Shown here one piece after another: positions 15,510 to 23,317 of a stretch of 64,000 nucleotides of DNA. The notes under the pieces are model-generated. The model had not been told where the DNA came from, searched no databases, and was given only the letters and a program-made list of their open reading frames with translations. The translations under genes and the position numbers were made by a program. Source of the DNA: Streptomyces sp. BA2 (GTDB lineage Bacteria > Actinomycetota > Actinomycetes > Streptomycetales > Streptomycetaceae). The DNA lies in NCBI RefSeq assembly GCF_009769735.1, contig NZ_WSRO01000002.1, positions 7,241,001-7,305,000 on the forward strand, read 5' to 3'. Position 1 is the first letter of the stretch. Every line of letters begins with the position of its first letter.

Positions 15510-16409
15510 TCACCGCCCCGGCCGGGTATCCCCACTGCCGCGTCCGTACACGTGCGGGGAGCCGGCCGGACCGAGCAGCCGCGTCATGGCCTCGGCGGCA
15601 CGTACGGCGGCGTCCGCGCAGCAGTTGTTGAACAGGACGTGGACCTGCTCGGTCCGCTCGGCGAGCGTGCGCAACCGGGGCAGCCATTCGGCGAGTTCAT
15701 GGTCGGCGTACGCGTACCGGAAGCGGTCCTCCTTGCTTCCCCGCCCCCACGCGTCACTGCGGCCGTGGAAGCGTACGACGGCCAGCCGGGGCGAGGTGAC
15801 CGGTGCGCCGGGAGGCAGAGAGGACGGCAGCGTCCGGTTCATGTCGACGCCGACTGCCGCCATGCCGTGACCGGCCAGCAGGGCGCGGGTGGCCTCGGCC
15901 TGATCCGCACGCCACCAGTCGGGGTGCCGGAACTCCACGGCGAGCGGCCACCCCTGGGTCCGCCGAGCGGTCAGCGCGAGCACCTCATCGGCCCGCTCCC
16001 CGGGCCGTAGCCACGGCGGGAACTGGAACAGCACACTGCCGAGCCGTCCGGCTTGTCGCAGCGGTTCGATCCCCGCGGCGAAACGTGCCCACACCTCGTC
16101 CAGAACGCCCGGGTCCCGGGCGCCGTCCCGCAGATCACCGGGCAGCGCGGCCGGGCGCGTGGGGTGTCCGGTGAGCATCGAGAACGCCTTCACGTCGAAC
16201 GTGAAGCCTTCGGGTGTCCGCTCGGCCCACAACCGGCTGTTGCGTTCGCCGGGCAGCGCGTAGTACGTCGAGTCGACCTCGACGACGGGAAACCGCTCGG
16301 CGTAGTACCGCAGCCGCCCTGCCGCGTCGCGCTGCCCCTTCGGGTACCACCCGCTGCGGACGAGCGCCGGATCGGTCCACGAGCAGGTACCCACGAGAAT
16401 GTCGCCCAT
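15510..16409 (-). CDS. DUF72 domain-containing protein
   Basis: A 299-residue TIM-barrel-like protein of the YecE/DUF72 family, whose biochemical role is not established. Characteristic segments are ILVGTCSWTDPALVRSGWYP at the N-terminus, FPVVEVDSTYYALPG, LGSVLFQFPPWL and the LAVEFRHPDWW block, ending in HVLFNNCCADAAVRAAEAM. The ATG at 16409 was chosen because the family begins about 5 residues before GTCSW; the frame is open much further upstream only by chance. The genes on either side do not indicate a role. Confidence 0.85.
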   Translation of the reverse strand: MGDILVGTCSWTDPALVRSGWYPKGQRDAAGRLRYYAERFPVVEVDSTYYALPGERNSRLWAERTPEGFTFDVKAFSMLTGHPTRPAALPGDLRDGARDPGVLDEVWARFAAGIEPLRQAGRLGSVLFQFPPWLRPGERADEVLALTARRTQGWPLAVEFRHPDWWRADQAEATRALLAGHGMAAVGVDMNRTLPSSLPPGAPVTSPRLAVVRFHGRSDAWGRGSKEDRFRYAYADHELAEWLPRLRTLAERTEQVHVLFNNCCADAAVRAAEAMTRLLGPAGSPHVYGRGSGDTRPGR

Positions 16410-16668
16410 GGGAGCCCCGGTACCCACGTGGCGCATCCCCAACTGCCGGTTCAGGCCCCGGCAGGCGGCACACCGGGCGGCCCTTCGGACGACTGCCGTT
16501 CCCGGGCGGCCTGTTGCCGTGCCACACGGGTGTCCGAGTAGGGTCGGGGGCTGCGTGACGGCCGGCGGCCGCCGCCTGACGTCTCGCGAGCAGTACAGCG
16601 GGCCCCCGGGCCCGTAACCCCCCACACATAAAGAGTCGCGCGTGCGCGGCCGCAGATCAGGAGCACCA

Positions 16669-17133
16669 GTGCAGGGCATCCCCCACATAGCCAGCACACC
16701 GCACGACGGGCGATTGCCGTCCGTGTCCCCGTGCCCGCCGGGCGCGCTCGGGCACCCGGTGCGGCAAGACGCTGTCACGACGAGGCAGAACCCTGCCGCG
16801 CGGCATCCCCCCGCTGCCGCGCCCCAAATCCCCGTATTCATCGACGAGTCGGGCTGGCGGAGGCGGACGCTGCAAGGCCTCGCGCTCACCGTGGGCTGCG
16901 CCTGCGCCGGGTATCTGCTGTTCGTCGGCACCTTGATCAGCGGGCTCTGGCAGCCCGTCGGCACGCAGCCGCCGAGTATGAACGCACCGGCCGCCCCTGC
17001 CCACCCGGACGCCAGGAAGGCCCCGGAAGCCCCTGGCGCACCCGCCCGAGCCGGGGCCCGCGCGGACCGGGACGACCACCGCCGCCCGCCGACCGGCAGA
17101 TCCGCCCCGCCGGCCGGAGGCCCGGAGAAGTGA
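16669..17133 (+). CDS. matA: MatA-like small membrane protein of the surface-glycan locus
   Basis: A 154-residue protein with one clear transmembrane segment (LQGLALTVGCACAGYLLFVG, about residues 71-90), a proline-rich N-terminus ending in PVFIDESGWRRR, and a Pro/Ala-rich, charged C-terminus. The GTG at 16669 has CAGGAGCACCA upstream. Its stop overlaps the GTG start of the next gene, a deacetylase-glycosyltransferase fusion, so they are translationally coupled. In Streptomyces the matA-matB pair makes an extracellular aminoglycan (poly-beta-1,6-N-acetylglucosamine) involved in mycelial aggregation. The name is by locus resemblance; the protein itself has little diagnostic sequence. Confidence 0.65.
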   Translation: MQGIPHIASTPHDGRLPSVSPCPPGALGHPVRQDAVTTRQNPAARHPPAAAPQIPVFIDESGWRRRTLQGLALTVGCACAGYLLFVGTLISGLWQPVGTQPPSMNAPAAPAHPDARKAPEAPGAPARAGARADRDDHRRPPTGRSAPPAGGPEK

Positions 17134-19223
17134 GCCCCCGCGCCACCGCTGTCCGCCGGCCGCCGCGCGGACACTGGCTCGTGCTCCTCCTTGTGCTCCT
17201 GGTGGTCGCCGTCGCCCTCCTCTTCGAGGGCTGGACGACCCACCAGGTCGACGCCGCGCGCACCAAGCCGCCGTGCACCCGGCCGATCCCGCGCGAGGCG
17301 GACGACGGGAAGCCGCTGCTGCGGTTCGGCCCGAAGGGGGTCGCCACCGCGGGCATGCCGCCGGGGACCGTCGCGCTCACCTTCGACGGCGGGCCCGACC
17401 CGGTGTGGACACCGCGCCTGCTCGACCTGCTGCGCAGACACCACGCACGGGCGACCTTCTTCGTCTACGGGAAGGACGCGGCCCGGCACCCCGAACTGAC
17501 GCGGCGGATCGTGCGCGAGGGCCACGAGATCGGCTCGTACACCTACAGCGGCGGCGACTTCGGTGTCGCCTCACCGCTGCGCGCGCGTCTCGAACTCTCG
17601 CTCACCCAGACCGCTCTCGCGGGTGCGGCCGGCGTCAACACCACCCTGCTGCGGCTGCCGCACACCACGGCCGCGGACACGCTCTGCGGCCCGCAGTGGC
17701 CGGCCGCGAAGCGCGCGGCGGAACAGGGGTACCTGGTGGTCGCATCGGACTACAAGGCCCGCAAGCCGTGGCGCGGCCTCGTGACGCAGCACAGCCAGAC
17801 CGACCTCGGCTACCGCGAGGCCGAGGAGTTGCTGCGTGACCGCAGGGTGAAGTGGTTCACCACCGTCAGCGGCGGCCTCGGCCGTCCCTCCTTCACCCAA
17901 GCGGTCCCGGTCGCCCAGGAGATCGAGGGCGAGGGCCTGATCTGGTCGCAGCGCCTCGGCCACGCCTTCCTCACCGTGATGGTGTGGACGCTGACCCTCA
18001 CGGGCGTGCTCGGCGTCCTGCGGATGCTCCTGTTCGCGCTGTTCGCCCGGCTCCACGTGCGCAGGCTGCACCGGTACCGGCCCGGCGCGCCACGCCTTCG
18101 CGAGGTGCGGGACCCGGTGACGGTCCTGGTGCCCGCGTACAACGAGGAGGCAGGTATCGCCTCCACCGTGTACTCGCTGCTCGCCTCGACCCACCCGCAC
18201 TTCCAGGTCATCGTGATCGACGACGGCTCGACGGACGCCACCGCCGACATCGCCGAGGACATCGACGACCCGCGGGTGACGGTGATCCGGCAGCCCAACG
18301 GCGGCAAGCCGAGCGCCCTCAACACCGGCCTGGCGCACGCCCGTCACGACATCGTCGTGATGGTCGACGCCGACACCATCTTCGAACCGGAGGCGCTCGC
18401 CCGTCTCGTCCAGCCGCTCGCCCACCCGGCGGTCGGCGCGGTCAGCGGCAACACCAAGGTCGGCAACCGGCGCCGCCTGCTCGGCAAATGGCAGCACCTG
18501 GAGTACGTACTCGGCTTCAACCTCGACCGGCGGATGTTCGAGGTCCTGGAGTGCATGCCTACGGTGCCGGGGGCGATCGGAGCGTTCCGCAGGGACGCGC
18601 TGATGGGCGTCGGAGGCGTCAGCGACGAGACCCTGGCCGAGGACACCGACCTCACGATGGCGCTCTGGCGGGCCGGCTGGCGCGTCGTCTACGAGCAGTC
18701 GGCGGTCGCGTGGACCGAAGTGCCGAGCACCGTGCGCCAGTTGTGGCGTCAACGCTACCGCTGGTGCTACGGCACCCTCCAGTCGATGTGGAAGCACCGG
18801 CACGCGGCGACGGAGGTAGGACCCGCCGGACGCTTCGGCCGGCGCGTGATGCTCTACGTGACGCTGTTCCAGATCGTGCTTCCGCTGTGCGCACCGGTCG
18901 TGGACATGTTCGCCCTGTTCGGGGTGCTGTTCCGCGATCCCGTGGAGGCCGGCCTCGTCTGGTTCGGTTTCCTCGCCGTCCAGTTGGTGACCGCCGCGTA
19001 CGCGCTGCGGCTCGACCGCGAACGGCTGCGCGTGCTGTGGGTGCTGCCGCTCCAGCAGTTCGTGTACCGGCAGTTGATGTACCTCGTGGTCATCCACTCC
19101 GTGATCACGGCGCTGCTCGGCACCCGCCTGAAGTGGCACAGCATGAAGCGCACCGGCACCGCCGACCCGTATCTGCTCGAAGCCCCGTCCGAAGAGACGC
19201 GGCGCAGTCTGCAAGGGAGTTGA
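17130..19223 (+). CDS. matB: MatB-like fusion: degenerate polysaccharide deacetylase domain plus GT2 glycan synthase
   Basis: A 697-residue membrane protein. After a membrane anchor (about residues 16-33) comes a NodB-type domain (about 78-270), then a family 2 processive glycosyltransferase (about 325-560) and C-terminal membrane spans. The GT2 half looks intact: VTVLVPAYNEEAG, DDGSTDATADIAEDIDDP, VMVDADTIFEP (DxD), EDTDLTMALWRAGW and the QxxRW motif in RQRYRWCYG. The NodB half does not: motif 1 reads TFDGGPDP instead of TFDDGP, motif 2 reads HEIGSYTYSGGDF where active enzymes have H-T-x-x-H, and motif 3 reads LRLPHTT instead of RPPY. All three metal ligands are gone, so deacetylase activity is unlikely. 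The GTG at 17130 overlaps the matA stop. Confidence 0.85.
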   Translation: MSPRATAVRRPPRGHWLVLLLVLLVVAVALLFEGWTTHQVDAARTKPPCTRPIPREADDGKPLLRFGPKGVATAGMPPGTVALTFDGGPDPVWTPRLLDLLRRHHARATFFVYGKDAARHPELTRRIVREGHEIGSYTYSGGDFGVASPLRARLELSLTQTALAGAAGVNTTLLRLPHTTAADTLCGPQWPAAKRAAEQGYLVVASDYKARKPWRGLVTQHSQTDLGYREAEELLRDRRVKWFTTVSGGLGRPSFTQAVPVAQEIEGEGLIWSQRLGHAFLTVMVWTLTLTGVLGVLRMLLFALFARLHVRRLHRYRPGAPRLREVRDPVTVLVPAYNEEAGIASTVYSLLASTHPHFQVIVIDDGSTDATADIAEDIDDPRVTVIRQPNGGKPSALNTGLAHARHDIVVMVDADTIFEPEALARLVQPLAHPAVGAVSGNTKVGNRRRLLGKWQHLEYVLGFNLDRRMFEVLECMPTVPGAIGAFRRDALMGVGGVSDETLAEDTDLTMALWRAGWRVVYEQSAVAWTEVPSTVRQLWRQRYRWCYGTLQSMWKHRHAATEVGPAGRFGRRVMLYVTLFQIVLPLCAPVVDMFALFGVLFRDPVEAGLVWFGFLAVQLVTAAYALRLDRERLRVLWVLPLQQFVYRQLMYLVVIHSVITALLGTRLKWHSMKRTGTADPYLLEAPSEETRRSLQGS

Positions 19224-19225
19224 CC

Positions 19226-20308
19226 ATGACAGACGTGATCCCGGACGACTCCGCCGCGCGCGAGCAGGCCGAGCGGTTCACCGACCGCCCGAGCTCCCGC
19301 TACGGACCTCGGCGCGCCCACGCCCGTCAGGCGAAGAAGAAGCGCAGGCGGCTGCGGCGGGCGGTCCTCGTCCTCCTCACCGGCGTGGTCGTCGCGGCGG
19401 GCGGCACGTACGGCTGGGCCGAGACCCGGCTCCAGCGTGACGTCGACCTCGGCGCGTACGGGGACCGCCCGCCACCCGGCGAGGGCACCAACTACCTCAT
19501 CGTGGGCTCGGACAGCCGCGACGGGCTCTCGCCGGACGCCGTGAAGGATCTGCGCGCGGGCGGGGGCGGCGGGCGGCGCACCGACTCGATGATGCTGCTG
19601 CACACCGGGGCCAACGGAACCAGCATGGTCAGCCTGCCGCGCGACTCCTGGGTCACCGTGCCCGGCCGCCTCGACACGTTGACGGGCAAGACGAAGCGGC
19701 CCGAGGGCGACAAACTGAACGCCGCGTTCGCCTACGGCGGCCCCGAACTCCTGGTCCACACCGTCGAGCGGAACACCGGCCTGCGCATCGACCACTACGC
19801 GGAGATCGGCTTCGCGGGGTTCGTGAACATCGTCGACGCCATCGGCGGCGTACGGATGTGCCTCGACCGCGACATCAAGGACAAGAAGTCGGGCGCCGAC
19901 CTGCGCAAGGGCTGTCACACCCTGGACGGCAAGCAGGCGCTCGCCTTCGTCCGCCAGCGGCACCAGGAGAAGGAGGGCGACCTGGGCCGGTCGAAGAACC
20001 AGCAGAAGTTCCTTTCGACCCTCGCCCACCAGGCCGCCCGGCCCGGCACCCTCTTCGACCCGACGGAGATCGGCCCGGCCATGCAGGCCGGGCTCGAAAC
20101 GCTCATCGTCGACAAGGACATGAGCCTGCGCGATCTCAGCAACATGTTCCGCGCCGTGCAGAGCGTCTCGGGCGGACAGGGCAAGCGGATCAACGTACCC
20201 GTGTCCGGCTTCGGCGTCCCCACCTCCAAGGGCAACGTACTGAAGTGGGACCCAGAGAAGTCGGCCCGGCTCTTCGCCGACCTGCGCCACGACCGCCCGC
20301 TGACCTGA
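19226..20308 (+). CDS. LytR-CpsA-Psr (LCP) family protein
   Basis: A 360-residue membrane-anchored phosphotransferase. LCP enzymes attach lipid-linked glycans to peptidoglycan outside the membrane. A basic cytoplasmic head (RQAKKKRRRLRRA) precedes one transmembrane segment (VLVLLTGVVVAAGGTYGW). The catalytic domain shows NYLIVGSDSRDGLSPDAV, RRTDSMMLLHTGANGTSMVS, LPRDSWVTVPG, NAAFAYGGPELLVHTVE and QALAFVRQRH, which include the conserved Asp/Arg residues that bind pyrophosphate. It starts 3 bp after matB with AAGGGAG upstream, so it is in the same operon and probably anchors the glycan made by MatB. Confidence 0.92.
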   Translation: MTDVIPDDSAAREQAERFTDRPSSRYGPRRAHARQAKKKRRRLRRAVLVLLTGVVVAAGGTYGWAETRLQRDVDLGAYGDRPPPGEGTNYLIVGSDSRDGLSPDAVKDLRAGGGGGRRTDSMMLLHTGANGTSMVSLPRDSWVTVPGRLDTLTGKTKRPEGDKLNAAFAYGGPELLVHTVERNTGLRIDHYAEIGFAGFVNIVDAIGGVRMCLDRDIKDKKSGADLRKGCHTLDGKQALAFVRQRHQEKEGDLGRSKNQQKFLSTLAHQAARPGTLFDPTEIGPAMQAGLETLIVDKDMSLRDLSNMFRAVQSVSGGQGKRINVPVSGFGVPTSKGNVLKWDPEKSARLFADLRHDRPLT

Positions 20309-20309
20309 C

Positions 20310-21713
20310 TCACACCATTTCGGGCTGGGGTTCCGGCGGCCGGAGGGTCGGCGCGGCCGTCGGTTCCCAGGCTCTGTTGGTCCGTACGTAGCCGTAGATC
20401 ACCGAGACCATCGACAGCATGACAAGGGGACCGAACACCCACGGATGCCTGGCCATCTCCATCGGCAGAAAGCGATACATCACCAAGAGCGCGCCGAAGA
20501 CCGCTGTGCCGTAAGCGACCAGCTGGATTCCCGACCGGTCCCAGCCACGGTCGTACGCGCGCAGAGCCCCCTCGACCGTGAGCGCGAACACCACGCCGGC
20601 GACGAGATCCACGCCGTAGTGGTAGCCGAAGCCGAGCGTCGCGCTGAGCGTGGCGACCAGCCAGAAGGTCCCCGCGTAGCGCAGAAGGCGCGGGCCCTTG
20701 CGGGAGTGGATGAAGATCGCGGTGGCCCACGCGGTGTGCAGACTGGGCATGCAGTTGCGGGGGGTGAGACCGTCGTACGGCACCGGGTGCGGGACGCCGA
20801 TCGGCGGCGGCGTGTGCGGCCACAGATTGGCCACGGCCCACTGCACGCCGCCGGTTCCGGAGGTGCCAGGGCCGTAGGCGAAGACCGGCCCGACCACCGG
20901 GAAGATCATGTAGACGGCGGGGCCGAGGAGGCCGATCACCAGGAAGGTACGCACCAGGTGGTGGCGCGGGAAGCGGCGCTCGGTCGCCACGTTGCGCAGC
21001 TGGTAGAGGGCGGCGACGACCGCGGCCACCGCGAGCTGGGCGTAGACCAGGTCGATGACATGGGGGACGAGCGGGCCGCTGGCCTCCAGCATCCGGCCGG
21101 CCAGCCATGACGGGTTGCCCAGGGCGTGATCGGCGGTCGCCACGTACGGGTCGAGCACGGTCGGGCGGGTCTTCGCCGTGATGAGCAGCCAGGTGTCACC
21201 GGTCTTGCGTCCGGCCACGAGCAGCAGACCCAGGCCAACGCCCTTCAGCATCAGGACGCGTTCCTCGCCCGTACGGCGCGTGATCGCGACGACCGCACAG
21301 CCCAGCATCGCCCACAGCGCGCCATTGCCGAAGAACTGCCCTTCGGGCACCTCGGCGCCGACCGCCCACCGCACCAGCACGAAGACGACGTCGATCCCGA
21401 TCGCGGCACCGGCAGCGATGAACCGCTGCCGCCACGTGAGCACCACCATCATCAAGGCCAGACCGCCGTACAGCGGCCCCGGTTTGGGCGGGAACAGCAC
21501 CTCCCGCGCCTGATTGGTGATCGGCCCCGGCACGCCGCCGTAGCGGCGCGCGGCGATCTCCAGCGCGATGAGGAACCCGAGGGCCACCAGGCCCGCCGTG
21601 GCCCACAGGATCGCTCGTGGCCGAGGCCATGCGGTGAACGCACTTCTGCTGCGTATTCGCGAAAGCGCTCGTGAAAGCGCTCGTGAAGGTGCTCGCGAAA
21701 CTGGAGATATCAA
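20310..21713 (-). CDS. PAP2 superfamily membrane protein (Aur1/inositolphosphotransferase-like)
   Basis: A polytopic membrane protein of up to 467 residues. The PAP2-type active site is visible in the C-terminal half: RNCMPSLHTAWATAIF (motif C2) and LGFGYHYGVDLVAGVV (motif C3 with the H-x3-D pair), matching the PAP2_3 subgroup that includes inositol phosphorylceramide synthases and phospholipid phosphatases. About ten hydrophobic segments are present. The longest frame starts at a TTG (21713) with only a weak AAAGA ribosome site, and its first 20 residues are a low-complexity SRA(P/L)SRALSR repeat, so the true start may lie further in. It converges on the LCP gene with 1 bp between the stops. 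Confidence 0.78.
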   Translation of the reverse strand: MISPVSRAPSRALSRALSRIRSRSAFTAWPRPRAILWATAGLVALGFLIALEIAARRYGGVPGPITNQAREVLFPPKPGPLYGGLALMMVVLTWRQRFIAAGAAIGIDVVFVLVRWAVGAEVPEGQFFGNGALWAMLGCAVVAITRRTGEERVLMLKGVGLGLLLVAGRKTGDTWLLITAKTRPTVLDPYVATADHALGNPSWLAGRMLEASGPLVPHVIDLVYAQLAVAAVVAALYQLRNVATERRFPRHHLVRTFLVIGLLGPAVYMIFPVVGPVFAYGPGTSGTGGVQWAVANLWPHTPPPIGVPHPVPYDGLTPRNCMPSLHTAWATAIFIHSRKGPRLLRYAGTFWLVATLSATLGFGYHYGVDLVAGVVFALTVEGALRAYDRGWDRSGIQLVAYGTAVFGALLVMYRFLPMEMARHPWVFGPLVMLSMVSVIYGYVRTNRAWEPTAAPTLRPPEPQPEMV

Positions 21714-22101
21714 TTCTTTGACCGATTTATCAGTTCATGCCGCAGCTGATGCGGCCGCCGTTGCCGTCGGCCAAGACTACGGTGGGCCGCCGGGCAGTGG
21801 TCAGGTGAGCTGCCGGGATCCCCAGGCGCTCCCCGGTGGGGCTCCGTTCACGCTCACGCAGCAGCCGCTCATAGCCAGTGACCACCGCACCGAACTGGCC
21901 GAATGATTCCGCGTCTGGAAGACCGTCACCGGGACGAACTGCACAGTCCGCCCGCACACCAGGGGTCCGTCCGCTCCCGCTCAGGGCTGAGTGCCGGGGC
22001 CGGCGGGTCCGGTCACGGATGGCGACGCTCGCCTGCCCCATGGCCGAAACCTGCATCTGAGCAACCAAACAATCTTGGGATTCTCTGGTCATGCGCCTCT
22101 C
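21714..22101. other. 388-bp intergenic region without a convincing gene
   Basis: This gap separates the divergent PAP2 gene and the 357-residue gene. A minus-strand frame of 120 codons (21730-22092) exists but has no recognisable domain and no good ribosome site, so I do not call it. The right-hand end (about 22055-22100) is AT-rich and probably carries the promoter of the gene group starting at 22134. Confidence 0.5.
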
Positions 22102-22119
22102 CAGGCACTTAAGTACCTG
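22102..22119. promoter_or_regulatory. 18-bp near-perfect palindrome upstream of the 22134 operon
   Basis: CAGGCACTTAAGTACCTG reads the same on both strands apart from one mismatched pair (the C and A flanking the ACTTAAGT core). It lies 14 nt before the GTG start and directly in front of the AGGAG ribosome site. Its size, symmetry and AT-rich core in GC-rich DNA suit the operator of a dimeric repressor. Confidence 0.5.
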
Positions 22120-22133
22120 TCAGGAGCACGACC

Positions 22134-23207
22134 GTGCCACCCCGCCCCAACTGCCCCGAGAGTCCTTCTGCCATGGAGAGTTCGAACCCGGCAGGCCGCG
22201 CGAATCCGGCCGGACGAGACACAGATCTCTATGCGGCAGTGCAGGACATCCAGGCGGGTTACTGGATGCAGATGCGGCAGGTACTTGCCGGGACGGGCAA
22301 CTGGCCGCAGTGGACATCCCGCACTCAGGTCCTTGGGGTTGTCGCAGCTCAGGCCAACGTCGTGGAGTTATGGCTGAAGGAGGAACCCGAGAGCCTCGCT
22401 GCCCGGGTGATGTACGCCAGAGTCGCCACCGAACGGGTGCTGCAGGCCCACCGAAGGAACTGGGCGCGCGACTACCGGCGGGCAGGGGACCTGGAGAATC
22501 TGGTGGCCCGCGCCCGGGAGGCGTGTCACAAGGCGGGCGAGGGGAATCCCGACGACTCGGTGCCCTGGATCTGCCGCCTGGCTCTGGTCGAAACGGATGT
22601 GACAGACCGCTACCCGGAGCATCACGTGGCTCCGCCTCCCCATGAGTACCTGCTGCCTCGTGGGCCATGGGGCCTGCTGGGGGAAGTGCACCGACGAGAT
22701 CCGTTCAACCGCGAGGCATGGCACCGCATGACCCAGGCGCTCCAGGCCCGCCCGGGGCCGGCGGGCCGCCAGGCGGTCGCGACGGATTTCGCCCGCTGGA
22801 CGGTCTCCTTCGCGCCGCCCGACTCGCCACTGCTTCTGCTGCCCCTCTACGCCCGTGTGCAGGAGCACCGGGAGCGACGCGACAGAGGCGCCGAGGTCAT
22901 GCTGAACCTCCTGTGGACCAGGGAGGACACCACCCGAGCCGTCACGCAGGCATTCGAGGGCTGGTTCCAGAAGTGCGATCCGGCCACCAGTTCCCAGCTG
23001 GATCTGAACTACCTCGCATACGCCTTGGCCAGGGGCGGCTTCGCCCAGTGGGCCACCGAAGTGTTCGATGCCATCGGCGACTTCGCCACTCCTGCCCCGT
23101 GGCAGTACGACGCCCGGTACCCGGAGGCCCAGTGGCGGAAGGCATTCGAGGAGGACCGCGTCGCCTGCCTGAGATCCCACCCACGGCATCTGGGAGAACA
23201 CCCATGA
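22134..23207 (+). CDS. Hypothetical protein, helical-repeat (DUF4034-like) architecture
   Basis: A 357-residue soluble protein without signal peptide or membrane span. The sequence is built of Ala/Arg/Leu-rich helices resembling TPR-like proteins of the DUF4034 type: LWLKEEPESLAARVMYARVA, LVARAREACHKAGEGNPDDS, PWICRLALVETDVTD and LLGEVHRRDPFNREAWHRM follow the pattern 'pairs of helices around x-P-x-D/N' seen there. No catalytic motif is visible. The GTG at 22134 has CAGGAGCACGACC upstream; an ATG at 22173 is an alternative. Its stop overlaps the ATG of a 37-residue ORF that in turn overlaps an amino-acid permease. The function is unknown. Confidence 0.7.
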   Translation: MPPRPNCPESPSAMESSNPAGRANPAGRDTDLYAAVQDIQAGYWMQMRQVLAGTGNWPQWTSRTQVLGVVAAQANVVELWLKEEPESLAARVMYARVATERVLQAHRRNWARDYRRAGDLENLVARAREACHKAGEGNPDDSVPWICRLALVETDVTDRYPEHHVAPPPHEYLLPRGPWGLLGEVHRRDPFNREAWHRMTQALQARPGPAGRQAVATDFARWTVSFAPPDSPLLLLPLYARVQEHRERRDRGAEVMLNLLWTREDTTRAVTQAFEGWFQKCDPATSSQLDLNYLAYALARGGFAQWATEVFDAIGDFATPAPWQYDARYPEAQWRKAFEEDRVACLRSHPRHLGEHP

Positions 23208-23317
23208 CCGCCGAACCGGCCCCACAGGCGGGCGGCCACCGCCACGTCCCGCCGGCGGTCCGGCAGCCACCCCGCCTGCACCCCCCATGTCAGCTTTCCT
23301 GTGCGGAGAACCGATGA
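23204..23317 (+). CDS. 37-residue ORF coupled on both sides
   Basis: The ATG at 23204 overlaps the stop of the upstream gene (ATGA) and the stop at 23315-23317 overlaps the ATG of the permease (ATGA at 23314). A GGGAGAA sequence stands 5 nt before the start. The peptide begins MTAEPAPQAGGHRHVPPAV, is rich in Pro, His and Arg, and has two cysteines near its end (PPCQLSCAENR). It is too short for family assignment. It may be a translated linker for coupling, a small regulatory peptide, or chance. The double overlap with a good ribosome site argues that ribosomes read it. Confidence 0.45.
   Translation: MTAEPAPQAGGHRHVPPAVRQPPRLHPPCQLSCAENR

Noticed and set aside
21730..22092. 120-codon minus-strand frame in the PAP2-operon gap
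   Set aside because: No domain, no ribosome site, and the region should hold the divergent promoters.
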